A stretch of DNA of 25,684 nt, taken from the IMG/VR virus record IMGVR_UViG_3300030106_000675, positions 1 through 25,684 of that record. One strand, written 5' to 3'. The notes below the pieces were generated by a model. That model made no database searches. It was given only the letters and a program-made list of their open reading frames with translations, and was not told the DNA's origin. The stretch comes from a virus. A program made the translations under genes and the position numbers. The first letter of the stretch is position 1, and every line of letters begins with the position of its first letter. Shown piece after piece: positions 1-6,832 of this stretch.

Positions 1-67
1 TAGCTAAAGGTTTCCACCCAAAGTCTCTTATTTTTTTAATTGTATTTCTTTTTTTCGGTTTACTCAT
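1..67 (-). CDS. Hypothetical protein, 5' part only
   Basis: The first 22 codons of a leftward gene that runs off the left edge. The start is the ATG at 67-65, with a purine-rich GGGGAG ribosome-binding sequence about 7 nt upstream. The visible N-terminus is basic (MSKPKKRNTIKKIRDFG). It follows the SSB-like gene by 14 nt and is probably in the same leftward operon. Too little is visible to assign a function. Confidence 0.5.
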   Translation of the reverse strand, partial: MSKPKKRNTIKKIRDFGWKPLA

Positions 68-81
68 ATTAAGTCTCCCCC

Positions 82-387
82 CTAGAATGGTATATCGTCT
101 TCATTAAAGTTAGACCCAGTTGGTTCTTCTTTAACTGGTTCTTCTTTCTTCTCCATAGGAATATCCAAACGAGCAAACTTATACTCGTTATTGTTCTTAG
201 AAGTCCTATCCCACAAAGCTACTCTAAGTTCAGCATTACCTCCCTCTTTCACTCTAGTTACTAAATCCTTTAACAGTTGCTTAGATAGTTCAACCTTGCC
301 TGTCCAATCAGGTTTAGTATCCTTATCCTTGAAGTTGTTAATGTAAATAGCACCCTCCGACTGTACTCTATTATTATTATCAGCCAT
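82..387 (-). CDS. Putative single-stranded-DNA-binding protein with acidic DDIPF tail
   Basis: About 101 residues from the ATG at 387, which has a good AGGAGA ribosome-binding site; a longer reading frame upstream lacks one. The body has short alternating polar and hydrophobic stretches and a WDRTSKNNNEYKFARL segment, compatible with a small beta-rich DNA-binding fold. The C-terminus is acidic and ends NEDDIPF, the hallmark of bacterial SSB tails, which recruit partner proteins. Its start overlaps the stop of the annealing-protein gene by 8 nt (ATGGCTGA), so the two are probably translationally coupled. The pairing with a single-strand annealing protein and a RecB-like nuclease supports a role in phage recombination or replication. 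The SSB assignment rests mainly on the tail and the context. Confidence 0.62.
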   Translation of the reverse strand: MADNNNRVQSEGAIYINNFKDKDTKPDWTGKVELSKQLLKDLVTRVKEGGNAELRVALWDRTSKNNNEYKFARLDIPMEKKEEPVKEEPTGSNFNEDDIPF

Positions 388-1168
388 CTTTTTTCTCCTC
401 GCCCTCAGGCAATTTATTTGCAAACTCTTTTATTTCATCCATAATTTGTTTGTGTTTGTCAGGATGATGTAGCTTAATCTTTCCAAAGCCTAGTGCATTA
501 TCATTTATCGCACCACGCAAAGCCTTTTTTGTTTCATACAGTTCAGCAGTAATCATAAAGCCTTTAAAGAACAAGTCCGCCCACTCAGGATTTTCATAAT
601 CATCATCTTTAGGATTGTCTAATTTTTCTTCGTCAGACGCATCAGGTGATTTTTTATTTGACTGGTTAATATTTTTTTCTTGGCGTGCTTCCTCAGTTCC
701 CTCTGTTACCCAATCAGGTATATCAACATCTTCATCTGATTTACTGTCTTTCTTTTCATCAAGATAAACCAAATCCTCTCCGCCATAGATGTGATGTCCT
801 AAACCAAACATAGCCATAGTCTTAACAAGACAACGCATCTTGGTATCACTAACTTGTCTAGCACTAGGATTTTTTATAGCATTGTATCTGTTATCCATAA
901 CTGGCAACCACATTTCCCTTGATAGATTGCCAATAGTAATACGACATCTAATCTCTGCTGAACCATCAGGCATTTGCACATAAGGAACACCTGTATCTTT
1001 TTGCTCGTAAAATCCATACTGAGCATCAGGATAGTGTTTCATAAGAATACCCCATGCCCATGCCCAAGATAAATAAGACAAGTTCATCTTCTTTTCTATA
1101 TGATCAGAGCAGTCCACTTTAGATAAAGTATTCCACACTTCTTTATAAGTAAGTTCTTTACTAGGCAT
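380..1168 (-). CDS. Sak/DUF1071-like single-strand annealing protein
   Basis: 262 residues. The N-terminal 140 residues carry the motif YLSWAWAWGILMKHYPDA followed by beta-rich sequence with RCRITIGN and a segment ending in GLGHHIYGGEDL. This pattern is typical of the DUF1071 / Sak family (RAD52-like recombinases) used by phages to anneal complementary strands. The C-terminal 120 residues are charged and of low complexity (KKDSKSDEDVD, DDDYENPEWADLF) and probably form a linker or a partner-binding tail. The gene overlaps the upstream small gene by 8 nt and the downstream SSB-like gene by 8 nt. With the nuclease at 1426-2316 it forms an exonuclease, annealing protein and SSB recombination set, analogous in role to lambda Exo and Beta. 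Family call from recognised motif; activity inferred. Confidence 0.8.
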   Translation of the reverse strand: MPSKELTYKEVWNTLSKVDCSDHIEKKMNLSYLSWAWAWGILMKHYPDAQYGFYEQKDTGVPYVQMPDGSAEIRCRITIGNLSREMWLPVMDNRYNAIKNPSARQVSDTKMRCLVKTMAMFGLGHHIYGGEDLVYLDEKKDSKSDEDVDIPDWVTEGTEEARQEKNINQSNKKSPDASDEEKLDNPKDDDYENPEWADLFFKGFMITAELYETKKALRGAINDNALGFGKIKLHHPDKHKQIMDEIKEFANKLPEGEEKKDG

Positions 1169-1433
1169 TTGCCACCCCCTGTTTAGCTAACTTAATTTCA
1201 TCTTCAAAAAAGAAATTGATGGAGGCATAAATATCCTCCCATGTAACCCCAAAATTTGCATCGTGATTATCTTCTACCCTTTGCAATACATCCATGCACT
1301 CTTCATCTGTTAATTTAATTGCTAAATCATAGTCTTCAACAACCTTATTAACATCTTCAATGCACCAAACTATAGCTATGGAATTAGTATCGTTATAACC
1401 ATTTCCATAATCAATTTTTTTATTATCAGCCAT
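1161..1433 (-). CDS. Small acidic protein of unknown function
   Basis: 90 residues, ATG at 1433 with GGAG about 7 nt upstream. It is acidic and rich in Asp and Glu (DVNKVVEDYDLAIKLTDEE; INFFFEDEIKL), with a predicted helical centre and no recognised catalytic motif. It sits between the RecB-like nuclease and the annealing protein, and overlaps both by 8 nt through the same ATGGCTGA junction. That implies coordinated translation with the recombination genes. No function can be assigned from sequence. Confidence 0.7.
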   Translation of the reverse strand: MADNKKIDYGNGYNDTNSIAIVWCIEDVNKVVEDYDLAIKLTDEECMDVLQRVEDNHDANFGVTWEDIYASINFFFEDEIKLAKQGVANA

Positions 1434-2316
1434 TTTTTAACTCCTGTTGATACTGATTACAAAACTGAGCAACATTACAATACCCTTTGCATTTAGTATA
1501 TTCGCCTACAGAATGCTCAATACTAAGATTTGCAACATCACTCCCCTTAATATACTCCTCAGCCTCATGTTGAGAGGGCAAGACTCTTACTGCAGTCTTT
1601 CTACCTTTCTTCATTACTCTGAAAGTATCATCTTTCTTCCACCTCTCCTCGTCTGTGCAACGAGGAAGTTCATCGCCTAACAGAAACTTAGTCTCTGCTT
1701 GTTGATGTAAAGAAACTCTTTCTCTAATAAACTTGTCTTGTTCTTCAAAACTCCAAACTGGTATATCAATAACACTAATTGCACTCTTGGGATAATTCCC
1801 CCCCCTACGCATCAATTCGTTTTTGTTCCAGTCTCTCGCTAGTGCAATAATATTTAACTGGTCAATAGTTTTTCCGCCTGCATTTTCGTGCAACCAAGCA
1901 TAACAATTAAGTTGTTGTTCCCAATCAGGTTTGCCACCTTTTAAAGCAGATATAACAGTCCAAACAGAGGTAACTTTGTAATCTTTTAAAGTGTTTTCAT
2001 CTAAAGCTAGGCTATCTGTTTGACCACTAATACTCCATCCGCTTACATCAGCGAAGTATCTTTGCTCAGTTATAGTGTCTTCTTGGTTTTCGTTGGCTCG
2101 TTCTAGTAGCGTATGTATGCTTTGCCCTAGTATCTTCCATATCTCGTCTGAGTAGTCGAGAGTGATCTCTTCGTAGTTTGCCTCAGTCAAAAGCCTAATT
2201 CTAGGAGACTGCAATAAACCAGTTACAGATATGACGGATTTGCCCTTAGAGTATTGGTCGTTCTCTATCGCCCTAATAATCTCTACAGGAAGATTATGTT
2301 TGTTCGTGTATTTCAA
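1426..2316 (-). CDS. PD-(D/E)XK nuclease, RecB/Cas4-like, with four-cysteine set
   Basis: 296 residues, starting at a TTG (2316) without a strong ribosome-binding site; the N-terminus MKYTNKHNLP fits the family start. Core features: LGQSIHTLLERA (His68), SGQTDSLAL with Asp101, then KDYKV with Asp112 and Lys114 forming the D...DxK catalytic centre, and a QQLNCYAWL helix at about 134-142, as in RecB-family exonucleases. Cys220, Cys276, Cys280 and Cys286 are arranged as one upstream cysteine plus three near the C-terminus, similar to the iron-sulphur site of Cas4 and AddB. The likely role is a 5'-end-resecting exonuclease that provides substrate for the annealing protein next door. No cas1 or cas2 gene or repeat array is visible, so a CRISPR role is not supported. 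Confidence 0.8.
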   Translation of the reverse strand: MKYTNKHNLPVEIIRAIENDQYSKGKSVISVTGLLQSPRIRLLTEANYEEITLDYSDEIWKILGQSIHTLLERANENQEDTITEQRYFADVSGWSISGQTDSLALDENTLKDYKVTSVWTVISALKGGKPDWEQQLNCYAWLHENAGGKTIDQLNIIALARDWNKNELMRRGGNYPKSAISVIDIPVWSFEEQDKFIRERVSLHQQAETKFLLGDELPRCTDEERWKKDDTFRVMKKGRKTAVRVLPSQHEAEEYIKGSDVANLSIEHSVGEYTKCKGYCNVAQFCNQYQQELKNG

Positions 2317-2370
2317 TTACTTATTTCTTTTAACTTTGATACCTTGTTTTGATTTTATATTTTTTCTCTG

Positions 2371-2619
2371 TCATTTTGTCCGCCATATTCCTACACCATC
2401 ATCTAACTGTCTTACAGTAAATTGTTTTGTAGGGTTTTTAATCTTATATCTATTAACAAAGTTTCTTATAATTCTATGCTCTTGATATATCTTACTCTTA
2501 CCCATATCAACCTTGACCATATCGCCTGCTGACATATCTTCAATAGGTATATTATATTTTCTTGGTTTACCTTGTTTGTTCTTTGGTAAGGGTACACCTT
2601 TTACTATTTCAAATTCCAT
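2371..2619 (-). CDS. Small conserved phage protein, unknown function
   Basis: 82 residues from ATG 2619. It begins MEFEIVKGVPLPKNKQGKPRKY, continues with IEDMSAGDMVKVDM, and ends with an FTVRQLDDGVGIWRTK segment. The closing pattern (FT-R-x-x-x-DGV-x-x-WR-x-K) recalls a short beta-hairpin protein family common in phages (DUF7303-like), whose function is unknown. It lies 14 nt downstream of the first gene of the leftward operon and 54 nt upstream of the nuclease gene. The short gap 2317-2370 holds no supported feature. Confidence 0.68.
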   Translation of the reverse strand: MEFEIVKGVPLPKNKQGKPRKYNIPIEDMSAGDMVKVDMGKSKIYQEHRIIRNFVNRYKIKNPTKQFTVRQLDDGVGIWRTK

Positions 2620-2632
2620 TGTAAACTCTCAT

Positions 2633-2878
2633 TTAATTACTCTTAGTTGTGTTCTCTAGTTCAAGAGCCTGTTCAAGCAGTGCATCCCTTTTAGATAGTA
2701 TTTCATCTTTAAGTAAAGCCAAGACATCTGATTTGTTTTTTATTATCCCTTTAAGAATAGCCGTCCCTTGACATGATTTACTTATGCCTAGTTCTGAATG
2801 CACCTCATCGAAAATCTTCCAAAGTTCCCTGTCTAATGCAACAGTAATAGAACCCTGTTCTTTGTTTTTACTTCTCAT
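2633..2878 (-). CDS. Small putative DNA-binding protein (ribbon-helix-helix-like)
   Basis: 81 residues, the first gene of the left leftward operon. The N-terminal half (GSITVALDRELWKIFDEVHSEL) has the shape of a short beta strand followed by an amphipathic helix, as in ribbon-helix-helix regulators. The C-terminal half is a long charged helix (LLKDEILSKRDALLEQALEL), likely coiled coil. No clear ribosome-binding site precedes the ATG at 2878. A TATAAT hexamer reading leftward at 2938-2933 could serve it, but no good -35 accompanies it. Position at the divergent promoter region would suit an autoregulator; this is an inference. Confidence 0.6.
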   Translation of the reverse strand: MRSKNKEQGSITVALDRELWKIFDEVHSELGISKSCQGTAILKGIIKNKSDVLALLKDEILSKRDALLEQALELENTTKSN

Positions 2879-2918
2879 ATAGGTAGTGTATCACACAAAA
2901 AATCAGAATGAAGACATT

Positions 2919-2946
2919 TTGATTAATAAATTATTATAAATAGTAT
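2919..2946 (+). promoter_or_regulatory. Candidate sigma70-like rightward promoter
   Basis: TTGATT at 2919-2924, a 16-nt spacer and TAGTAT at 2941-2946 (4 of 6 consensus bases in each box). It would place the RNA start near 2953, about 36 nt before the first rightward gene. The region is AT-rich, lies between divergent genes, and also holds a TATAAT on the opposite strand at 2938-2933. A modest match. Confidence 0.35.
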
Positions 2947-2988
2947 TTGCGAGTTGATTACGAAAGTTTTTTAAACTAATATGTATGA

Positions 2989-3261
2989 ATGTGTCCTGAA
3001 AACAAAAACATAATGAAAGTTGTTGAGTGCATGATACTTAAACAAGCTATTAGAGATTTGGCATCTAAAGACACTAATCTATCAGAGTCTGCATCAGACT
3101 TTTTTAAATCATCAAACTATAAAGAGTTGTGTTTATCCTTAGAAATAGATAAGTCCATGATGGATAAATCTATTAAGGAGTTAGAGACATATCCTTTAAT
3201 AAGCAAAAAGAAGTTAGCTAATAAGATGGCGATTATGCTAGATGGATTTAGTAGGGAGTAA
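2989..3261 (+). CDS. Small conserved phage protein, unknown function
   Basis: Up to 90 residues. It is mainly helical: MILKQAIRDLASKDTNLS is followed by SASDFFKSSNYKELCLSLEID. The second part resembles small proteins of marine phages with a pattern of an aromatic-rich turn, an E-L-C helix and a Leu-Asp end; their function is not established. The start is uncertain, since no clear ribosome-binding site precedes ATG 2989 and the in-frame ATGs at 3013 and 3031 are alternatives. It is the first rightward gene after the divergent promoter region and is separated from the primase-helicase by the operator cluster. Confidence 0.6.
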   Translation: MCPENKNIMKVVECMILKQAIRDLASKDTNLSESASDFFKSSNYKELCLSLEIDKSMMDKSIKELETYPLISKKKLANKMAIMLDGFSRE

Positions 3262-3264
3262 GTG

Positions 3265-3332
3265 TAGTAGGTATATACTTACTAAGTTTTAATTAATAGG
3301 TATCTACTAAAGTAGTAAGTATATACCTACTA
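3265..3332. promoter_or_regulatory. Operator-like cluster: two 20-bp palindromic sites flanking a partial site
   Basis: The 20-mer at 3265-3284 (TAGTAGGTATATACTTACTA) is exactly repeated in inverted orientation at 3313-3332. Each arm is itself palindromic at 18 of 20 positions, giving the consensus TAGTARGTATATACYTACTA. Between them, near 3296-3309, lies a partial copy with GGTATCTACTA. The right site ends 2 nt before the GGAGG ribosome-binding site of the primase-helicase gene, so a bound protein would block transcription or translation initiation. A related cluster precedes the large terminase gene at 13189-13266. Binding by a dimeric regulator, for instance the ribbon-helix-helix proteins encoded here, is inferred. 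Confidence 0.75.
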
Positions 3333-3346
3333 TGGAGGATTGATAA

Positions 3347-5095
3347 ATGATTGTCAACAATGACATAGAGGCTAGTGTGCAAAATTTATCACATGGTCAG
3401 CACAAAACAGTTTGTCCTATCTGTTCAAACAATAGAAAAAAGAAGAACGATAAGTCGCTATCTGTAAACATAGATAGTGAACGGATTGTCTATAATTGTC
3501 ATCACTGTGGCAGTAATGGTGCAATAAATACGAAAAAAAATTGGAGTAAACCACACATGAAAGCAGTAAAACCGATAAAAAAACAAGAGCCGATCACATT
3601 ACCAAATACGGATGATAAAGAAGATAGCATCAAATGGCTAGAAAATAGAGGCATCAGCGAGCAGATTGCAAGCACGACAGGAGTTGTCTGGGGTAAAAAG
3701 AAATATAAACCAGTCATAGGTTTTTCTTACGCTTCTGAGGATGGTAGCGTTTATGCAGTCAAATGGAGAGTTGCAAATGGAGAGAAAATCTTTTGGTGGG
3801 AGGGAAATGCTCAAAAAATGTGGGGTAGAAACCCAAAGAACAAGAGTCTTGAAGATGTAGAAAGCACTATTGTTATTACTGAGGGAGAAATGGATTGTCT
3901 TGCTATCAAAGAAAGTTTCAAAAACTACATGAATATAGATGTTTACAGTGTTCCTCATGGTTCGCCATCAAAGATTACTGATGGCAAGATCGACCCAAGT
4001 GAGGATAAGAAGTTTGCCTATTTGTGGGAGGATAGAGATAAGTTTGAGGACATAGAAAGAATAATACTTGCTACTGATAATGACGAGGCAGGCGATGTTT
4101 TGGCACATGAATTGTCTAGAAGACTTAATATAGCAAGATGTTATCGCATGGATTACAAAGGTAAAAAAGATAGTAATGAAGTCTTGATGAAAGATGGAGC
4201 AAAAGCACTTAGAGATATGGTAATTAAAGCCAAACCCATACCTTTACATGGTTTAAATAGTATTGACTTCTATCAGGATGAATTTCAAAGTCTATACGAG
4301 CAAGGAAAACCAAGTGGAGCAAGCACTGGATACTCTAGCGTAGATGATTTATTTACTTTAAGCACTGGAAACTTGATTGTGTGTACAGGTTATCCAAGTG
4401 AGGGTAAGTCAGCATTTATTGACCAGTTAATAGTTAATCTTGGCAAACAGTCAGGATGGAAGACTTGTTTTTGTTCTTTTGAAAAGCCACCAAGCCTACA
4501 CGCAGTACAATTAAGTCAATTAGTTACTGGTAAGCCATTTTTTGATGGTGTCAACGAGAGAATGACCCAAGAAGAGAAAGACTTTGCTGAAACTTGGATA
4601 AAAGAGCATGTATTGTTCCAAGATTACAAGGGAGGAGAGTTGCCAACGATTGAGGCTATCCTAGAGAAAGGTGCATCAGCAGTGATGCGTAATGGTATCA
4701 AAGTATTAGTCATAGACCCCTACAATTTCATACACAATGAGAAAAAAGGACTGGAAACAGATGCGATAAGCAATATCTTGACAAAGATACAGTTGTTTGC
4801 AAAACAACACGATTGCCTTGTAATTTTTGTCGCACATCCCAACAAGCCTTTCGTAAGGGATGGAAAAAAGAATGTTTGCACTGGCATAGATATCTCAGGA
4901 AGTATGGCATGGTTCAGCAAAGCTGATATGGGATTGACTGTATATAGAGGAGAGGAAAGTGTAGAGATACATTGTTGGAAAGCTAGATGGGGTTGGAATG
5001 GTAGGTTAGGCAGTGTAAAATTAGGTTTTAATCCAGTAAATGGTAGATATAGTGAGTACGAAGAGGCAGAAGATGATTTCGATTGGGATTTCTAA
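3347..5095 (+). CDS. Primase-helicase, T7 gp4-like
   Basis: 582 residues, ATG 3347 with GGAGG about 8 nt upstream. The domains are complete. A zinc-binding domain has C23-x2-C26 and C51-x2-C54 (CPIC; CHHC). A TOPRIM primase core has ITEGEMD (Glu180) and ATDNDEAGD (Asp244, Asp246). A RecA/DnaB-like helicase has Walker A GYPSEGKS at 348-355, Walker B VLVIDPYN at 453-460 and a VAHPNKP motif near 495. The enzyme would synthesise primers and unwind DNA at the phage replication fork. The C-terminus is very acidic and ends with an aromatic residue (DDFDWDF), as in T7 gp4, whose tail contacts the DNA polymerase. A polymerase gene is not in the window. The next gene overlaps its end by 23 nt. Expression may be controlled by the operator cluster just upstream. 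Confidence 0.95.
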   Translation: MIVNNDIEASVQNLSHGQHKTVCPICSNNRKKKNDKSLSVNIDSERIVYNCHHCGSNGAINTKKNWSKPHMKAVKPIKKQEPITLPNTDDKEDSIKWLENRGISEQIASTTGVVWGKKKYKPVIGFSYASEDGSVYAVKWRVANGEKIFWWEGNAQKMWGRNPKNKSLEDVESTIVITEGEMDCLAIKESFKNYMNIDVYSVPHGSPSKITDGKIDPSEDKKFAYLWEDRDKFEDIERIILATDNDEAGDVLAHELSRRLNIARCYRMDYKGKKDSNEVLMKDGAKALRDMVIKAKPIPLHGLNSIDFYQDEFQSLYEQGKPSGASTGYSSVDDLFTLSTGNLIVCTGYPSEGKSAFIDQLIVNLGKQSGWKTCFCSFEKPPSLHAVQLSQLVTGKPFFDGVNERMTQEEKDFAETWIKEHVLFQDYKGGELPTIEAILEKGASAVMRNGIKVLVIDPYNFIHNEKKGLETDAISNILTKIQLFAKQHDCLVIFVAHPNKPFVRDGKKNVCTGIDISGSMAWFSKADMGLTVYRGEESVEIHCWKARWGWNGRLGSVKLGFNPVNGRYSEYEEAEDDFDWDF

Positions 5096-5588
5096 TGAAT
5101 GTCAGATAAACGATGTCGGCTCGCCATATCTACATAAAAGAAACAAAGTAGGTCTCACTCGCATAGGCAAAAGTAGAGTTGCAAGGGCGATTGTTTACGA
5201 TCAACACATCATAGATAAAGCATATCTGCAAGACCTGATAGATGAAAAACAACATAACTGTCTTAATAAATATCTGCAAGTGATAGTAGTCAGTGGAGCT
5301 TTTCCCACTGGTGTCCAAGCTCATAAAGAAAAAATATTTACCAGTCAATATTCCTTCGCAGAACCTAGAGGTACTGTTCTAATGGGTGTTCAAAAGTTCT
5401 TAATAAATGAATGCGGAGAGTCAGTAGAAAAAAGACTATGGAAAATCATGTGCGATAATCCACAGGATGTTGATAGATTGGATTTAAAAGTTTTAGAAAA
5501 GTCTAGCAACGCATTAATGCACTACTGGTTTATTGGAAATCACTCTCCTGTTTCTTTGTTTCAACAAGCCTTGACAAACCCACTGTAG
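5073..5588 (+). CDS. Conserved hypothetical protein downstream of primase-helicase
   Basis: 171 residues from ATG 5073, chosen because AAGAGG lies about 7 nt upstream; it overlaps the primase-helicase by 23 nt. The N-terminus is basic (YLHKRNKVGLTRIGKSRVARAI), followed by a helical segment and VIVVSGAFPTGVQAHKEK. No domain is recognised. The tight overlap suggests cotranscription with the primase-helicase and perhaps a replication-related role, but nothing in the sequence proves it. Its 3' end overlaps the convergent gene at 5530-5802 by 59 nt. Confidence 0.7.
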   Translation: MISIGISNECQINDVGSPYLHKRNKVGLTRIGKSRVARAIVYDQHIIDKAYLQDLIDEKQHNCLNKYLQVIVVSGAFPTGVQAHKEKIFTSQYSFAEPRGTVLMGVQKFLINECGESVEKRLWKIMCDNPQDVDRLDLKVLEKSSNALMHYWFIGNHSPVSLFQQALTNPL

Positions 5589-5802
5589 CCTCCTCTCGAT
5601 TGTTTTTGTTGGCTAGTTGTTCATCTAAAGCCTTTTGTGTTGCTTTGTCATAAACATTTAACAAATCTTCTAAATTTTTTTCTTCTGCCAAGCTATGTAT
5701 CATGTGAATTATTTGCTTGTTTAAACTTCTATTCTCATGCTTTGCCAAAGAATGTGCTAGTTTATATGTCTCTTCTGAGCATCTAATGTATAGACTCTTC
5801 AT
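5530..5802 (-). CDS. Arc-like ribbon-helix-helix DNA-binding protein
   Basis: 90 residues from ATG 5802. An AAGGAG sequence lies about 10 nt upstream, and the TTG further out would sit on top of it. The N-terminal 45 residues (MKSLYIRCSEETYKLAHSL, then AKHENRSLNKQIIHMIHSL) show the strand, helix, turn, helix pattern of the Arc/MetJ superfamily: a beta strand pairs in the dimer and inserts in the DNA major groove. The remainder is a charged helix (coiled coil likely). Such dimers bind short palindromes, so the operator clusters at 3265-3332 and 13189-13266 are natural candidate targets, though the link is untested. It overlaps the upstream gene by 20 nt and the convergent gene by 59 nt. Confidence 0.72.
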   Translation of the reverse strand: MKSLYIRCSEETYKLAHSLAKHENRSLNKQIIHMIHSLAEEKNLEDLLNVYDKATQKALDEQLANKNNREEATVGLSRLVETKKQESDFQ

Positions 5803-6085
5803 CGTTATCAATCTCCTTGTAAATTATTTTTGGACTTTGTAAAACTTCACCCACTGCTACACTCTCTCTGCCTACTTGCCAAAATTTAGAAGTCTCTAGT
5901 GTTTCTATTGCATGAGCCATAAAATGTTCGTTAGCTATTAATAAAGGATTGTCTAGTAATGTTATGGCATAAGACATAGCATCAACCTCACTATCAAATA
6001 TCCACACTTGATGTTTCCACTCTCCAACAGATCGATATTTGTTAGATGTATCCATCTCAAAAGTATGTCTAATAACAGCGAACAT
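5783..6085 (-). CDS. Hypothetical protein
   Basis: About 100 residues from ATG 6085 (MFAVIRHTFEMDTSNKYRS). The sequence continues GEWKHQVWIFDSEVDAMSYAITLLD, an alpha/beta pattern without catalytic signature. The start is uncertain: a TATAAT lies at 6098-6093, so ATG 6085 would be nearly leaderless, and ATG 6055 is an alternative with a roughly 30-nt leader but only a weak ribosome-binding site. It overlaps the ribbon-helix-helix gene by 20 nt, so the two probably share a transcript. Confidence 0.6.
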   Translation of the reverse strand: MFAVIRHTFEMDTSNKYRSVGEWKHQVWIFDSEVDAMSYAITLLDNPLLIANEHFMAHAIETLETSKFWQVGRESVAVGEVLQSPKIIYKEIDNDEESIH

Positions 6086-6092
6086 GATAGAA

Positions 6093-6121
6093 ATTATAAA
6101 GCATTTTGATAGCAATTTGAA
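6093..6121 (-). promoter_or_regulatory. Candidate leftward sigma70-like promoter
   Basis: Reading leftward, TTCAAA at 6121-6116 (4 of 6), a 17-nt spacer and a perfect TATAAT at 6098-6093. It would start RNA near 6086, at or just before the first ATG of the leftward two-gene unit 6085-5530. Confidence 0.4.
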
Positions 6122-6519
6122 TGTACTTGCTCCATGTGGAACAAAAGTTGGAGGGATAAGACTGCAAACAAAGAGTCAACATTCCTTAAACAGCTAACTC
6201 TTATCTCATCCCTCCTATCTCACTCTCAATATGGAGGTATTGAAATTAGGTAGTTAGTGCATGGTGGTTTAGTTCTCATTTACTTTCATCCTTAACCCTA
6301 TCTCTTGACTACTCTAATTTAATAGAGGGTAGGGATTTTACAAAGGCTCACTTCCTAACTACTATCTAATTAGAGCATATGAGATAGCATACTGCAATAA
6401 TCTATCGTGTTAAATTTTATGTAATTTTTACTGCCAAGCTACAGTCAAATAAAAACGCATGACTGGTAAATATTTTTCTAGCAGGAGATGCCAGTTTCTC
6501 GTTATACTTTTTTTAAGCC
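6122..6519. other. Non-coding region with a large potential RNA fold (6244-6371)
   Basis: No gene is supported in about 400 bases; every reading frame is short and lacks a ribosome-binding site. The stretch is nevertheless structured. AATTAGGTAGTTAG at 6244-6257 pairs with 6355-6362 plus 6366-6371, a 14-bp stem interrupted only by a 3-nt bulge (6363-6365). Inside it, CTACTCTA pairs with TAGA-GG-GTAG (6309-6333) and has a 6-nt loop. Separately, GGAGGGAT at 6150-6157 pairs with ATCCCTCC at 6208-6215. It may be a small RNA or a structured leader for the leftward genes; the strand is not determined. Confidence 0.4.
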
Positions 6520-6566
6520 AAAAAAAAAGGCGATAGCCACTATTAAAGTAGCTACCGCCTTTTTTA
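6520..6566 (-). terminator. Rho-independent terminator of the ribozyme-rich leftward operon
   Basis: An A-tract, GC-rich stem and T-tract hairpin: GGCG...ACT at 6529-6541 pairs with 6547-6559, and runs of A and T extend the stem on both sides. Read on the minus strand, the two imperfect positions are G-U pairs. Read on the plus strand they are A-C mismatches. The element is therefore better conserved as a leftward terminator. It ends 8 nt past the last gene of the operon (stop at 6577-6575). Confidence 0.85.
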
Positions 6567-6574
6567 TTTTGAGA

Positions 6575-6832
6575 TTAAACCCAATCTTCGATACATTCCC
6601 CCCCATATTCATCGAAAGGTCTGTAGTTGCTAGACCAAATTCTAGGTCGATACTTTCCTAGAGTTTTGTCCTCGCACTTTTCACAAAAATAAGCAACGAA
6701 ATCTCCCTCAGCATCATCGCATCGAGACATTTCATGTAAAGGTTTTCCCTCTTCATCTCTATTGCTTTCACAACAGCCATGATAAGGCTGTTTACTTGTG
6801 CCATAACAATACTTTTTCCAAGGCTTATTCAT
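6575..6832 (-). CDS. Small cysteine-rich protein, possible zinc ribbon
   Basis: 85 residues from ATG 6832, with GAGGAG 5 nt before it; an in-frame GTG at 6838 sits too close to that site. Seven cysteines include the pairs HGCCES and FCEKCEDKTLGKY; CEKC looks like half of a zinc knuckle. Its start overlaps the stop of the upstream gene (ATGA). It is the last gene before the terminator. Function unknown. Confidence 0.68.
   Translation of the reverse strand: MNKPWKKYCYGTSKQPYHGCCESNRDEEGKPLHEMSRCDDAEGDFVAYFCEKCEDKTLGKYRPRIWSSNYRPFDEYGGECIEDWV

Noticed and set aside
1426-2316. CRISPR Cas4 from the nuclease motifs
   Set aside because: No repeat array or other cas gene; the phage recombination context explains it better.
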